The notes under the pieces were generated by a model that worked only from the letters and a program-made list of their open reading frames with translations, was not told the DNA's origin and did not search any database. Positions 1 to 5,797 of a DNA stretch of 8,410 nucleotides are shown here, one piece after another. Made by a program: the position numbers and the translations under genes. Source of the DNA: a bacterium UBP3_UBA3054 (GTDB lineage Bacteria; Auribacterota; UBA3054); the NCBI GenBank assembly GCA_002366995.1, contig DFCM01000075.1, positions 1 through 8,410 on the forward strand, written 5' to 3'. The first letter of the stretch is position 1. Each line of letters begins with the position of its first letter.

Positions 1-207
1 GACGCCGCCATTGAAACGATCTCTGACTACTGCAAAGGACGCAGAAAATACCAGGTCCTGGTGGACAGCCTCGACAATCCCTATTCCAACGTCGTGGAAA
101 TGGCCGTCTTCAACCTCGGTTTCTACACGGACGTGGATTTCCCGACGCCGGAAGAATGGAAGAAATGGTGGGCTGAGAACAAAGACACTTTCCAGCCGAC
201 CGACTAG
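1..207 (+). CDS. C-terminal fragment of a HEAT-repeat-like protein (5' end outside window)
   Basis: An open frame runs from the first base to a TAG at 205-207 and gives 68 residues with no start in the window, so this is the end of a longer plus-strand gene. The visible part reads as amphipathic helical segments (a stretch ending SDYC, then the segment around VDSLDNPYSNVVEMAVFNLG) followed by the tail TPEEWKKWWAENKDTF. HEAT/PBS-lyase-type repeat proteins in planctomycetes and relatives often end in a similar Trp-rich EEW..WW..N segment, so I infer a scaffold or adaptor protein rather than an enzyme. The frame is supported by its convergent fit with rlmN: the two stops share CTAG at 204-207. 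The family call is tentative because only one or two repeats are visible and the rest of the protein is unseen. It is the only gene on the plus strand here. Confidence 0.6.
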   Translation, partial: DAAIETISDYCKGRRKYQVLVDSLDNPYSNVVEMAVFNLGFYTDVDFPTPEEWKKWWAENKDTFQPTD

Positions 208-1235
208 TTGTTCCTTTTGTCGGCCAACTGCCCGCAGGCTCCGCCGACCGTGCCGCCCAAACTGCGTCTTATTGTGACGTTCATGTCGCGCTCCTTCAGA
301 TAATCCACGAAGCGCTCCAAAGTTTCTTTCGCGCTGGGCTGGAATTCTCCGCCCGGCACGTCGTTTAGGGGAATGAGGTTCACTTTGCAGTCAAAGCCGG
401 ACAAAAGCGCGCACAATTCTTTGGCTTCCTTTATGCTGTCGTTGACGCCTTTGATCATGGCGTATTCGAAAGTAACAAGCCTTTTCGTAGCGGCGAAATA
501 TTTTTTCAGGGCCGGAATAAGCGCCTTAATTTCCGAAGGCGCCCTGGGAATAAGTTTTTTGCGCAGTTCTTCTCTGGGAGCGTGCAAAGAGACCGCCAGG
601 TTCATCTGCGGGAAATCGGCGGCGAACCTCTCTATCCCTTCCAGCACGCCGACGGTCGAGACCGTCACCCTGCGGGATCCGATGCCGAAGCCTTCCTTGC
701 AGATAAAGAGGAATTTTTTCAGCGCCTCGTAATTGTAGAAGGGTTCGCCCATGCCCATGATGACGAGGTTCAGGCTTTCGGCGCCTGAAGCCGGAAGCGA
801 GCAGCGCAGACTGTCCGACATCTCGCCGGCCGTCAGGTTTCTCTTGAGTCCGTGGCGTCCGCTGAAGCAGAAGCGGCAGCCCACCGGGCAGCCGACCTGA
901 GTTGAGAGGCAGACAGTCGTGTGGCCTTCCATCGGCATCGTCACGGTCTCCGTCACAAGGCCGTCGCGCAAAAGCAAAGTCTGCTTTTTGGAGCCGTCCG
1001 GAGCGATCTTCGCCTCTTCCAAAGACAAACTTAGGAAAGCGAAATTTTGCTCAAGCTTTTCCCTCAGCGCCTTGGGAAAATTCCCCAGCTCCTGAAAACC
1101 AGTGACTTCCGGGCGCTTGAAATACCAATCCAGTAGCTGGCGGAAGCGGTAGGGTTTTTCGCCCGCTTCGGCAAACCAAAGTTCGAGAGGTTTGAAAAGT
1201 TCTTCTGAAACAGAGGGGAGAAAGGCTTCTTCCAT
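204..1235 (-). CDS. rlmN: Dual-specificity 23S rRNA/tRNA adenine-C2 methyltransferase RlmN (radical SAM)
   Basis: RlmN methylates C2 of A2503 in 23S rRNA and A37 in some tRNAs, using SAM and a [4Fe-4S] cluster. The 343-residue product has the whole family pattern. The cluster motif is C116-P-V-G-C120-R-F-C123, preceded seven residues earlier by C109, which matches the catalytic Cys118 of E. coli. GMGEP lies at 161-165 and SLHAP at 216-220. ACGQL at 333-337 carries C334, equivalent to the methylated Cys355. An ATG further upstream (1328) would add 31 residues inside the preceding gene, but they look unlike RlmN. I chose the ATG at 1235 because its AUG overlaps the TAA of the upstream lipoprotein gene (TAATG) and the protein then begins normally. 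No clear Shine-Dalgarno precedes it, so translational coupling is likely. The loop before ACGQL (SLGGTVGG) differs from the usual RGDDIDA-type sequence. It is the last gene of the run starting at pyrH. Confidence 0.95.
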   Translation of the reverse strand: MEEAFLPSVSEELFKPLELWFAEAGEKPYRFRQLLDWYFKRPEVTGFQELGNFPKALREKLEQNFAFLSLSLEEAKIAPDGSKKQTLLLRDGLVTETVTMPMEGHTTVCLSTQVGCPVGCRFCFSGRHGLKRNLTAGEMSDSLRCSLPASGAESLNLVIMGMGEPFYNYEALKKFLFICKEGFGIGSRRVTVSTVGVLEGIERFAADFPQMNLAVSLHAPREELRKKLIPRAPSEIKALIPALKKYFAATKRLVTFEYAMIKGVNDSIKEAKELCALLSGFDCKVNLIPLNDVPGGEFQPSAKETLERFVDYLKERDMNVTIRRSLGGTVGGACGQLADKRNN

Positions 1236-1906
1236 TATTGCAGAGTCATCACCCGGTATTTGTTGGTGCAGGGTTCGAAGGCGTGGGGCGCGTTGACTTT
1301 TTCGGGCTTGCTGAACGTGCCTTTGCATTTTTCACCGCTGGAAACTTCCCAATAGCCGACCGCCGGCAGGAAAAGCTCGTCGTAGGCTAGTTTCCCGTCC
1401 GCCGTTTCCAGAACGACTTTGCTGCCGCTCTCATAGGCCTTGCTTATGCGCCCTGTTTCGGGACAGAAGCCGCCGATCGAATGCGAGAGCACCTTCCAGG
1501 CTAGGGGCGGAACGCTTGGCGCTATGACGTAAGGAAGGCGCGCGGCGGGGCACTTGTAGACGATGCCGGCGTCCTCTAAGAAAAGCAGCCAAACGTCGTT
1601 GTTGCCGAGCGCGGAGAAGAAGGTGTAGCCCATGTATTTCAATCTCCAGCGGATCGCCTTATCGGGCTGCCAGAGCGCCATGGCCGCGATCTTCTGCCTT
1701 CCCTGGTCGAGCGTTTCTATTTCAAGATCGACGCTGTAGCGGAAAACGCTTCCGGCGTTCTGGTTTTTGTTTTCCCTGATCTCTTTCACCGCGTCCTCCT
1801 TCCGATCGGGGCCGAAGGCCGGCTGGCCGTCGGGCTCGGGGGTAATCGTCGCGCAGGAAACGAGCAGGAATAAAGACGCCAGAAGGAAAAGCAGCTTACC
1901 TTTCAT
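1235..1906 (-). CDS. Putative outer-membrane lipoprotein, LolA/LolB-like or DUF4292-like
   Basis: The 223-residue product starts with a lipoprotein signal: MKGK, a hydrophobic core, and the lipobox LLVSC with the lipidated Cys at 18. Ala at +2 means no Asp retention signal, so outer-membrane delivery is expected. The mature part opens with a Pro/charged linker (about 20-50). It then alternates beta-like strands (VDLEIETL, KIAAMALWQP, IRWRLKYMGYTFFSALGNNDVWLLFLEDAGIVYKCP). The flow from lipid-facing strands to a segment like 'N-x-D-V-W-L-L-F...G-I-V-Y' resembles LolB/DUF4292 lipoproteins, but this is inferred from pattern only. Four more cysteines (119, 148, 194, 213) could form disulfides. 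The SD GGAGG (within 1913-1918) sits six to seven nt before the ATG, inside the 3' end of the preceding membrane-protein gene, which it overlaps by 11 nt. It also overlaps rlmN by one base. The exact substrate or role is unknown. Confidence 0.75.
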   Translation of the reverse strand: MKGKLLFLLASLFLLVSCATITPEPDGQPAFGPDRKEDAVKEIRENKNQNAGSVFRYSVDLEIETLDQGRQKIAAMALWQPDKAIRWRLKYMGYTFFSALGNNDVWLLFLEDAGIVYKCPAARLPYVIAPSVPPLAWKVLSHSIGGFCPETGRISKAYESGSKVVLETADGKLAYDELFLPAVGYWEVSSGEKCKGTFSKPEKVNAPHAFEPCTNKYRVMTLQ

Positions 1907-2330
1907 ACTCCGCCTCCTCTTCCTTCGTCAGGGCGAAATGACGCTTGTTGTAAAGGCCCAGGAGCGCGAAGACGACCGCCATGAAAACGTGCCGCCTCAT
2001 TATCGGCATAATAAGCGGCGCCTGCCCTGTCCGCCAGATCATGAGCGCGAGGAAAACCAGCAGCACAAAGCAGAGGATCGTGTACTGGCGCTTGCGGGAA
2101 ACGATGTTGGGGGCCTTCTTGACAGAAGAGGCCAGAAGCCCTGTGAAATAGACTCCCAGAACGAGAAGGATGTCAAGCGCGAAAGGCGCGGCCTGGCGCG
2201 TCGTCTCGATCCGCTCGACCTTCACAGGGTCGCTTTTGGCCGTGTAGAGCGCCGCGGCGTAAAGGAGATGCCCCGCGGCGAAAAAGAGCGCCATTATGAG
2301 CGCCAGGCGCGCAAAATGAGTAGGCCTCAT
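1896..2330 (-). CDS. Small four-helix integral membrane protein, function unknown
   Basis: I do not recognise this 144-residue protein. It has four hydrophobic segments at about residues 9-29, 48-68, 83-99 and 113-127. Positively charged loops lie between the second and third (KK, RKR) and before and after the fourth (RR, KR), and the tail KEEEAEYER is acidic. By the positive-inside rule, the 70-82 loop and the C-terminus should be cytoplasmic. Scattered His residues (5, 21, 114, 131) do not form an obvious heme or metal motif. It starts four nt after the desulfoferrodoxin stop and ends 11 nt inside the lipoprotein gene, so the three are probably translated from one mRNA. Its own SD is weak (a GGAAAAAG stretch in the end of the upstream gene), which suggests coupling. 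The tight linkage to the lipoprotein suggests a shared envelope role, but that is inference. Confidence 0.8.
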   Translation of the reverse strand: MRPTHFARLALIMALFFAAGHLLYAAALYTAKSDPVKVERIETTRQAAPFALDILLVLGVYFTGLLASSVKKAPNIVSRKRQYTILCFVLLVFLALMIWRTGQAPLIMPIMRRHVFMAVVFALLGLYNKRHFALTKEEEAEYER

Positions 2331-2334
2331 CTAA

Positions 2335-2712
2335 TTACTTTTTCCAGAGGCCGTGCAGGTTGCAGTAAGCCAGCGCCATAATGACTTCGTCGCCGGGCAG
2401 GAGAGGGAATTCCGCTTTCGGTTCGTCCGTCGGCGTCAGGGCCTTCCTCTGGTTGCCGTTCTTGGTCTGAATGGCGATCCATTCGATGTAGTGGGCTTCC
2501 GTCATGGGGTGGGCCGTGGAGCCAACTCTGACGACCGCCTTGCCGCCTTCAAGGGAGACTTCCGGAACATGCTTTTCGACCGCGGCGTCGGTCGTGTTGG
2601 GAACCAGCTCTTCCATTTTCTCACCGCAGCAGACGACGGGAACGCCGCTCGCCTTGGCGAAAGCTATGATGTTGCCGCAATGTTTGCACTGATAGAATTT
2701 CAGTTCTGTCAT
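2335..2712 (-). CDS. dfx: Desulfoferrodoxin (two-iron superoxide reductase)
   Basis: This enzyme reduces superoxide to hydrogen peroxide without making oxygen, a defence typical of anaerobes and microaerophiles. It acts in the cytoplasm and takes electrons from rubredoxin-like donors. The 125 residues show both domains. The N-terminal desulforedoxin-type centre I has C9, C12, C28 and C29 as rubredoxin-like iron ligands (FYQCKHCGNIIA and VVCCGEKM). The neelaredoxin-type domain has centre II ligands H48, H68, H74, C117 and H120. The catalytic Glu-Lys pair is in EKHVP (46-50). All expected ligands are present and the length is the family norm, so it should be functional. A strong SD, AAGGAG (2720-2725), lies seven nt before the ATG. 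It follows pyrH by 29 nt and precedes the membrane protein by 4 nt. Its place behind UMP kinase is unusual. Confidence 0.95.
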   Translation of the reverse strand: MTELKFYQCKHCGNIIAFAKASGVPVVCCGEKMEELVPNTTDAAVEKHVPEVSLEGGKAVVRVGSTAHPMTEAHYIEWIAIQTKNGNQRKALTPTDEPKAEFPLLPGDEVIMALAYCNLHGLWKK

Positions 2713-2741
2713 AGGTTAACTCCTTTTTGGCGTTAAATTTT

Positions 2742-3446
2742 TCAGCTTATTATGGAACAGTTCGCCTCGCCCTTCAGGACTTTGGCGATGTTGCCGGATT
2801 CTTTCATGTTGAAGACCATGATCTTTATGCCGTTCTGGCGGCACATGGTGATGGCCGTCAGATCCATGACGCCCAAGCCCTTCTCCAACACCTCGTCGTA
2901 GGTGAGCTCGGGGAGCCTTTTGGCGTTGGGATCCTTCACGGGATCGGCGGTGTAGACGCCGTCCACCTTCGTGCCTTTCATGACGACTTCCGCGCCCACT
3001 TCGGCCGCCCGCAGGGCCGCCGTGGTGTCGGTAGAGAAGAAGGGGTGCCCTGTCCCGCCGGCGAAGATCACGACCTTGCCCTTGGCGAGCCACCTTTTGG
3101 CTTTCAGGGGCTGCACAAGATGAGCCAGGCGCGGCATCTCGACCGCGGACATCACTTCCGCCGCGACGCCTTCCGCCTCGAGAAAATCTTTCAAAGCCAG
3201 GGCGTTCATGACGGTCCCCAGCATTCCGATGTAGTCGGCGGAAACGCGGTTCATGGCGTGGCCCTTTTCGGAGAGGCCGCGGAAAAAGTTTCCGCCGCCG
3301 ACCACGATGGCGATCTCGGTCTTCGTCTCGGTCGCTTCTTTGATCTCTTTGGCCACCCGGCTCAAGGCTTCCGGGTCAAGGCCCGTTCCGGAAGCGCCGC
3401 CCAGAACTTCTCCGCTGAGTTTCAGCAGCACGCGTTTGAATTGCAT
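2742..3446 (-). CDS. pyrH: UMP kinase
   Basis: PyrH phosphorylates UMP to UDP with ATP, the committed step towards UTP and CTP. It is a cytoplasmic hexamer of the amino-acid-kinase fold. The 234-residue product is full length. It has KLSGE at 9-13, the glycine-rich VVGGGNFFRG at 48-57, DYIGMLGTVMNALAL at 71-85, the phosphoryl-transfer/UMP region AGGTGHPFFSTDTTA at 129-143, and KGTKVDGVY at 158-166. The ATG at 3446 gives the expected N-terminus, and AAGGA about seven nt upstream serves as SD. It keeps the classic rpsB-tsf-pyrH order, but a strong terminator lies between tsf and pyrH. The next gene is desulfoferrodoxin rather than the usual frr. Confidence 0.97.
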   Translation of the reverse strand: MQFKRVLLKLSGEVLGGASGTGLDPEALSRVAKEIKEATETKTEIAIVVGGGNFFRGLSEKGHAMNRVSADYIGMLGTVMNALALKDFLEAEGVAAEVMSAVEMPRLAHLVQPLKAKRWLAKGKVVIFAGGTGHPFFSTDTTAALRAAEVGAEVVMKGTKVDGVYTADPVKDPNAKRLPELTYDEVLEKGLGVMDLTAITMCRQNGIKIMVFNMKESGNIAKVLKGEANCSIIS

Positions 3447-3467
3447 AGGATCCTTATAGTTTCGGCT

Positions 3468-3500
3468 AAAAAAAAGAGCGCCTTGCGGGGCGCTCTTTTT
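3468..3500 (-). terminator. Intrinsic terminator after tsf
   Basis: A perfect 12-bp stem (3471-3482 with 3489-3500) encloses a 6-nt loop. Read on the minus strand it is a GC-rich hairpin (GAGCGCC paired with GGCGCTC) flanked by A and U pairs, and it ends in a run of eight U (3475-3468). It begins only a few nt after the tsf stop codon and ends about 20 nt before the pyrH ATG, so it should end most rpsB-tsf transcripts. The A/T symmetry means it could also work on the plus strand, though no plus-strand gene needs it. pyrH must then depend on read-through or on a promoter inside tsf. Confidence 0.9.
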
Positions 3501-3505
3501 AAGTT

Positions 3506-4102
3506 TTACAGCTCTTCGCCGACCTGATAACGGACGAAGCGGCGGACGACCATGTTCTCGCCCAGCTTCGCGATAACGCCCTTGATGAGGTCGTTGATCT
3601 TTATCTTGTCGTCTTTCACGAACGGCTGGTCAACGAGGCAGATCTCGGAATAGAACTTCTCGAGTTTGCCTTCGATGATCTTGTCCTGAATGTTGGCGGG
3701 CTTGTTGGCCACTTCCTCGCGGTAGAAGGATTTTTCCTTCTCGACCACTTCGGCGGGGACCTGTTCGCGGGAAACGTACTGCGGAGCCATGGAGGCGATC
3801 TGGATCGTCAGGTCCTTGACCATCTCCTGGAACAGTTCGTTCTTGGCGACGAAGTCGGATTCGCAGGCCACTTCGATGAGCACGCCAACTTTGTTGTTGG
3901 AGTGGATGTAGCTGGCGACGATGCCTTCGTTGGTGGCGCGGGCCGCTTTCTTGACGGCTTTCGCCACGCCGCGTTTTCTCAAGATCTCTTTGGCTTTTTC
4001 GATGTCGCCCTCGGCTTCCACCAGGGCTTTCTTGCATTCCATCATGCCGGCTTGGGTAAGCTCGCGCAGTTGGTTGACCAGTTTGGCGGTAATTTCGGCC
4101 AT
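3506..4102 (-). CDS. tsf: Translation elongation factor Ts (short form)
   Basis: EF-Ts recycles EF-Tu by promoting release of GDP. The 198-residue product starts with the UBA-like N-terminal domain, in which LRELTQAGMMECKKAL (12-27) matches the conserved TGAGMMDCKKAL block. It continues with the core motif ESDFVAKNE (81-89), equivalent to TDFVARN, which contacts EF-Tu. It ends with one dimerisation-type subdomain (NKPANIQDKIIEGKLEK and so on). At about 200 residues it is the short form, as in Thermus, not the roughly 280-residue E. coli form. AGGAA (4110-4114) seven nt before the ATG is the SD. It lies 35 nt after rpsB and is followed at once by a strong terminator, so rpsB-tsf is the basic transcript. 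Confidence 0.97.
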   Translation of the reverse strand: MAEITAKLVNQLRELTQAGMMECKKALVEAEGDIEKAKEILRKRGVAKAVKKAARATNEGIVASYIHSNNKVGVLIEVACESDFVAKNELFQEMVKDLTIQIASMAPQYVSREQVPAEVVEKEKSFYREEVANKPANIQDKIIEGKLEKFYSEICLVDQPFVKDDKIKINDLIKGVIAKLGENMVVRRFVRYQVGEEL

Positions 4103-4137
4103 ATGTATATTCCTGTATTGTTGTTCGTTAATTTATG

Positions 4138-4986
4138 TTATTCCTTGGGAGCTTCCTGGGGAGCTTCGGGAGCGGCCTCTTTCGGGGCTTCCTTCTCAGC
4201 CTTGGGGGCGCGGCGCGGTCTTTCGGCGCGGGGCTTGGGCTGGGACTTTTCCTGCTCTTTTTCTAAGAGCTCGCGTTCCTTTCTCTGCTTCTCGACTTCC
4301 TCGAAGTAGACTCTGCCTTCGTTGATCGCCTTGGCGATCGTGGTCGTGATCAGAGTGACGGAGCTGATGGTGTCGTCGTTGCCGGGGATGACGAAGTCGG
4401 CGTTGTCAGGGTTGCCGTTCGTGTCGCAAAGGGCGATGATGGGGATGCCGAGCTTCTTGGCTTCGGTGACCGCGATGCGCTCTTTGTTGACGTCGACGAT
4501 GAAGATGGCCGCCGGGGCTTCCTGGAGGTCTCTCAAACCGCAGAGGTTCTTGTCGAACTTGGCGTATTCCCTAGTCATGACAGCCTGCTCTTTCTTGGGC
4601 AGCTTCTCGAAGAGGCCTTTCTTCTGGAGGTCTTCGATCTCGTTCATGCGGCGGACGGACTGACGGATGGTGCGGAGGTTGGTAAGAGTGCCGCCCAGCC
4701 AGCGTTCGCAGACATAAGGCATCTCGCAGCTCTTGGCGAGATCGCTTACGATGGCCTTGCTCTGAAGCTTAGTGCAGACAAAGAGGATCTTGCCGCCCTT
4801 CTGGGCCACTAAGCGGGCGTACTGCGTCGCGTAGTCGAGATAACGCTGCGTCTTCTGCAGGTCGATGATGTGGATCCCTTTCCTCTCTTCGAAAATGAAG
4901 GGGATCATTTTGGGGTTGCGTTTGCGTTTCTGGTGACCGAAATGGACTCCGGCTTCCAGAAGTTCTGAAATTGAGATAACGGACAT
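4138..4986 (-). CDS. rpsB: 30S ribosomal protein S2 with charged C-terminal extension
   Basis: S2 is a late-assembling protein of the small subunit body/head junction. The 282-residue product has the typical start (LLEAGVHFGHQKRKRNPKM, 9-27), the block RWLGGTLTNLRTI (95-107), FIVDVNKERIAVTEAKKLGIPIIALCDTN (162-190) and NADFVIPGNDD (195-205). The globular part ends near residue 228. The last 54 or so residues form a Lys/Glu/Ala/Pro-rich tail with repeated APKE-like units, probably a helix running into a disordered segment. The SD AAAGGA (4993-4998) lies six nt before the ATG. Upstream are a hairpin leader and a promoter-like sequence. It is the first gene of the rpsB-tsf transcript and may be autoregulated by S2, as in other bacteria. 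Confidence 0.97.
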   Translation of the reverse strand: MSVISISELLEAGVHFGHQKRKRNPKMIPFIFEERKGIHIIDLQKTQRYLDYATQYARLVAQKGGKILFVCTKLQSKAIVSDLAKSCEMPYVCERWLGGTLTNLRTIRQSVRRMNEIEDLQKKGLFEKLPKKEQAVMTREYAKFDKNLCGLRDLQEAPAAIFIVDVNKERIAVTEAKKLGIPIIALCDTNGNPDNADFVIPGNDDTISSVTLITTTIAKAINEGRVYFEEVEKQRKERELLEKEQEKSQPKPRAERPRRAPKAEKEAPKEAAPEAPQEAPKE

Positions 4987-5006
4987 AAAGTTTCCTTTTG
5001 TTCGTC

Positions 5007-5042
5007 AGACTTCGCCGCGAATGAATCTTCGGGCTCAAGTCT
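5007..5042 (-). promoter_or_regulatory. Structured 5' leader hairpin of rpsB
   Basis: Read on the minus strand from 5042 to 5007, the leader can fold as a long imperfect hairpin. AGACUU (5042-5037) pairs with AAGUCU (5012-5007), GCC (5034-5032) with GGC (5016-5014), and CGAA (5031-5028) with UUCG (5021-5018) around a 6-nt loop. Small internal loops (GA opposite G) and one bulged C separate the stems, giving 13 pairs in all. No U-run follows, so it is not an intrinsic terminator. It sits about 8 nt upstream of the SD. S2 represses its own mRNA in other bacteria through the leader, so this is a candidate S2 operator, by inference only. Confidence 0.5.
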
Positions 5043-5052
5043 TAACAGGTTA

Positions 5053-5080
5053 ATTGTGTTTGGTTATTTTATTATGTCAA
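5053..5080 (-). promoter_or_regulatory. Putative sigma70-type promoter for rpsB-tsf
   Basis: On the minus strand a perfect TTGACA (5080-5075) is followed after 16 nt by CACAAT (5058-5053), four matches to TATAAT including the conserved A2 and T6. The -35 lies in the last codons of pdxJ. The predicted start near 5046 gives a leader of about 60 nt that contains the hairpin. The weak first -10 base lowers confidence. No terminator separates pdxJ from rpsB, so read-through is also possible. Confidence 0.4.
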
Positions 5081-5774
5081 GCATCTCCCTGACCGCCTGG
5101 GCAAGCCCAGTAAATACGGCGCGGGATATGATGGAATGACCGATGTTTAGTTCTTCGAGGTAGGGGACGTGGTGCATAAGGTGGGCGTTGAAGTAATCGA
5201 GGCCGTGCCCGGCGTTGACTCTTAAGCCCAGCGAATGAGCTTTCTCGGCGGCGATGATCAGCCGATCCAGTTCGAAATTCTGCTCGCTTTCCCCTTTAGC
5301 GTTGGCAAAAGAGCCGGTGTGCAGTTCGATGAACTGCGCTCCGGATTTTGCCGCCGCTATGATCTGCTCTTCTTCCGGCGCGATAAAAAGACTCACGACC
5401 GTGCCGACGCTCTGCATCTTGACGACGCAGTTGCGCACCTGCGCAAGCTGTCCCGCCACATCCAGACCGCCTTCCGTTGTTACTTCCTGCCGTCTTTCGG
5501 GGACGAGGCAGCAGCACTGCGGTCTAACTTGCAACGCGACTTCCATGACGTCGGGCGCCACGGCCATCTCAAGATTCAGCTTCGTCTGCACCGTCTCCCT
5601 TAAGAGACGAACGTCGCGATCCTGGATATGGCGGCGATCTTCGCGCAAATGCACGGTGATCCCGGAAGCCCCCGCCTGCTCGGCGATTGCCGCGGCATAG
5701 ACGGGCTCGGGAGCGGCTCCCCCGCGCGCCTGGCGCAGGGTGGCTACGTGATCGATGTTAACGCCCAGTTTCAA
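5064..5774 (-). CDS. pdxJ: Pyridoxine 5'-phosphate synthase
   Basis: PdxJ condenses 1-deoxy-D-xylulose 5-phosphate with 3-amino-2-oxopropyl phosphate to give pyridoxine 5'-phosphate, the last ring-closing step of the DXP-dependent vitamin B6 route. It is a TIM-barrel octamer. The 236-residue product has every signature: LGVNIDHVATLRQARGG (3-19), HLREDRRHI (42-50), NLEMA with E69 (67-71), LVPERRQEVTTEGGLD (90-105), ELHTG (150-154), NAGHGLDYFN with H190 (187-196) and ELNIGHSIISRA (208-219). The start is TTG, which gives the normal MKLGVNIDH N-terminus. There is no ATG choice, but a second TTG three codons upstream is possible. No clear SD is present. It lies 23 nt after the HicB-like gene, in a very AT-rich gap. 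Confidence 0.95.
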   Translation of the reverse strand: MKLGVNIDHVATLRQARGGAAPEPVYAAAIAEQAGASGITVHLREDRRHIQDRDVRLLRETVQTKLNLEMAVAPDVMEVALQVRPQCCCLVPERRQEVTTEGGLDVAGQLAQVRNCVVKMQSVGTVVSLFIAPEEEQIIAAAKSGAQFIELHTGSFANAKGESEQNFELDRLIIAAEKAHSLGLRVNAGHGLDYFNAHLMHHVPYLEELNIGHSIISRAVFTGLAQAVREMLDIIK

Positions 5775-5797
5775 AGCAGATCAATAATTTTAATTTT

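Noticed and set aside
1236..1328. 31-residue N-terminal extension of RlmN from an upstream ATG
   Set aside because: It lies wholly inside the lipoprotein gene in another frame, has no RlmN-like sequence, and the TAATG junction at 1235 explains the start.
1767..2381. 204-residue plus-strand open frame opposite the membrane protein and lipoprotein
   Set aside because: The product is very Arg/Glu-rich and low in hydrophobic residues, a typical shadow. The minus strand has a signal peptide, membrane helices and coupled starts.
3447..3460. TATAAG as a -10 promoter for pyrH
   Set aside because: It overlaps the SD, and at 16-18 nt upstream only the terminator stem is found, with no -35 match, so it is more likely chance.
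2727..3527. 266-residue plus-strand open frame opposite pyrH
   Set aside because: It is antisense to a certain pyrH gene and crosses the terminator. The composition is that of a codon-bias shadow and no family is recognisable.
3630..4037. 135-residue minus-strand frame inside tsf
   Set aside because: Arg/Gln/His-rich alternate frame of a clear EF-Ts gene.
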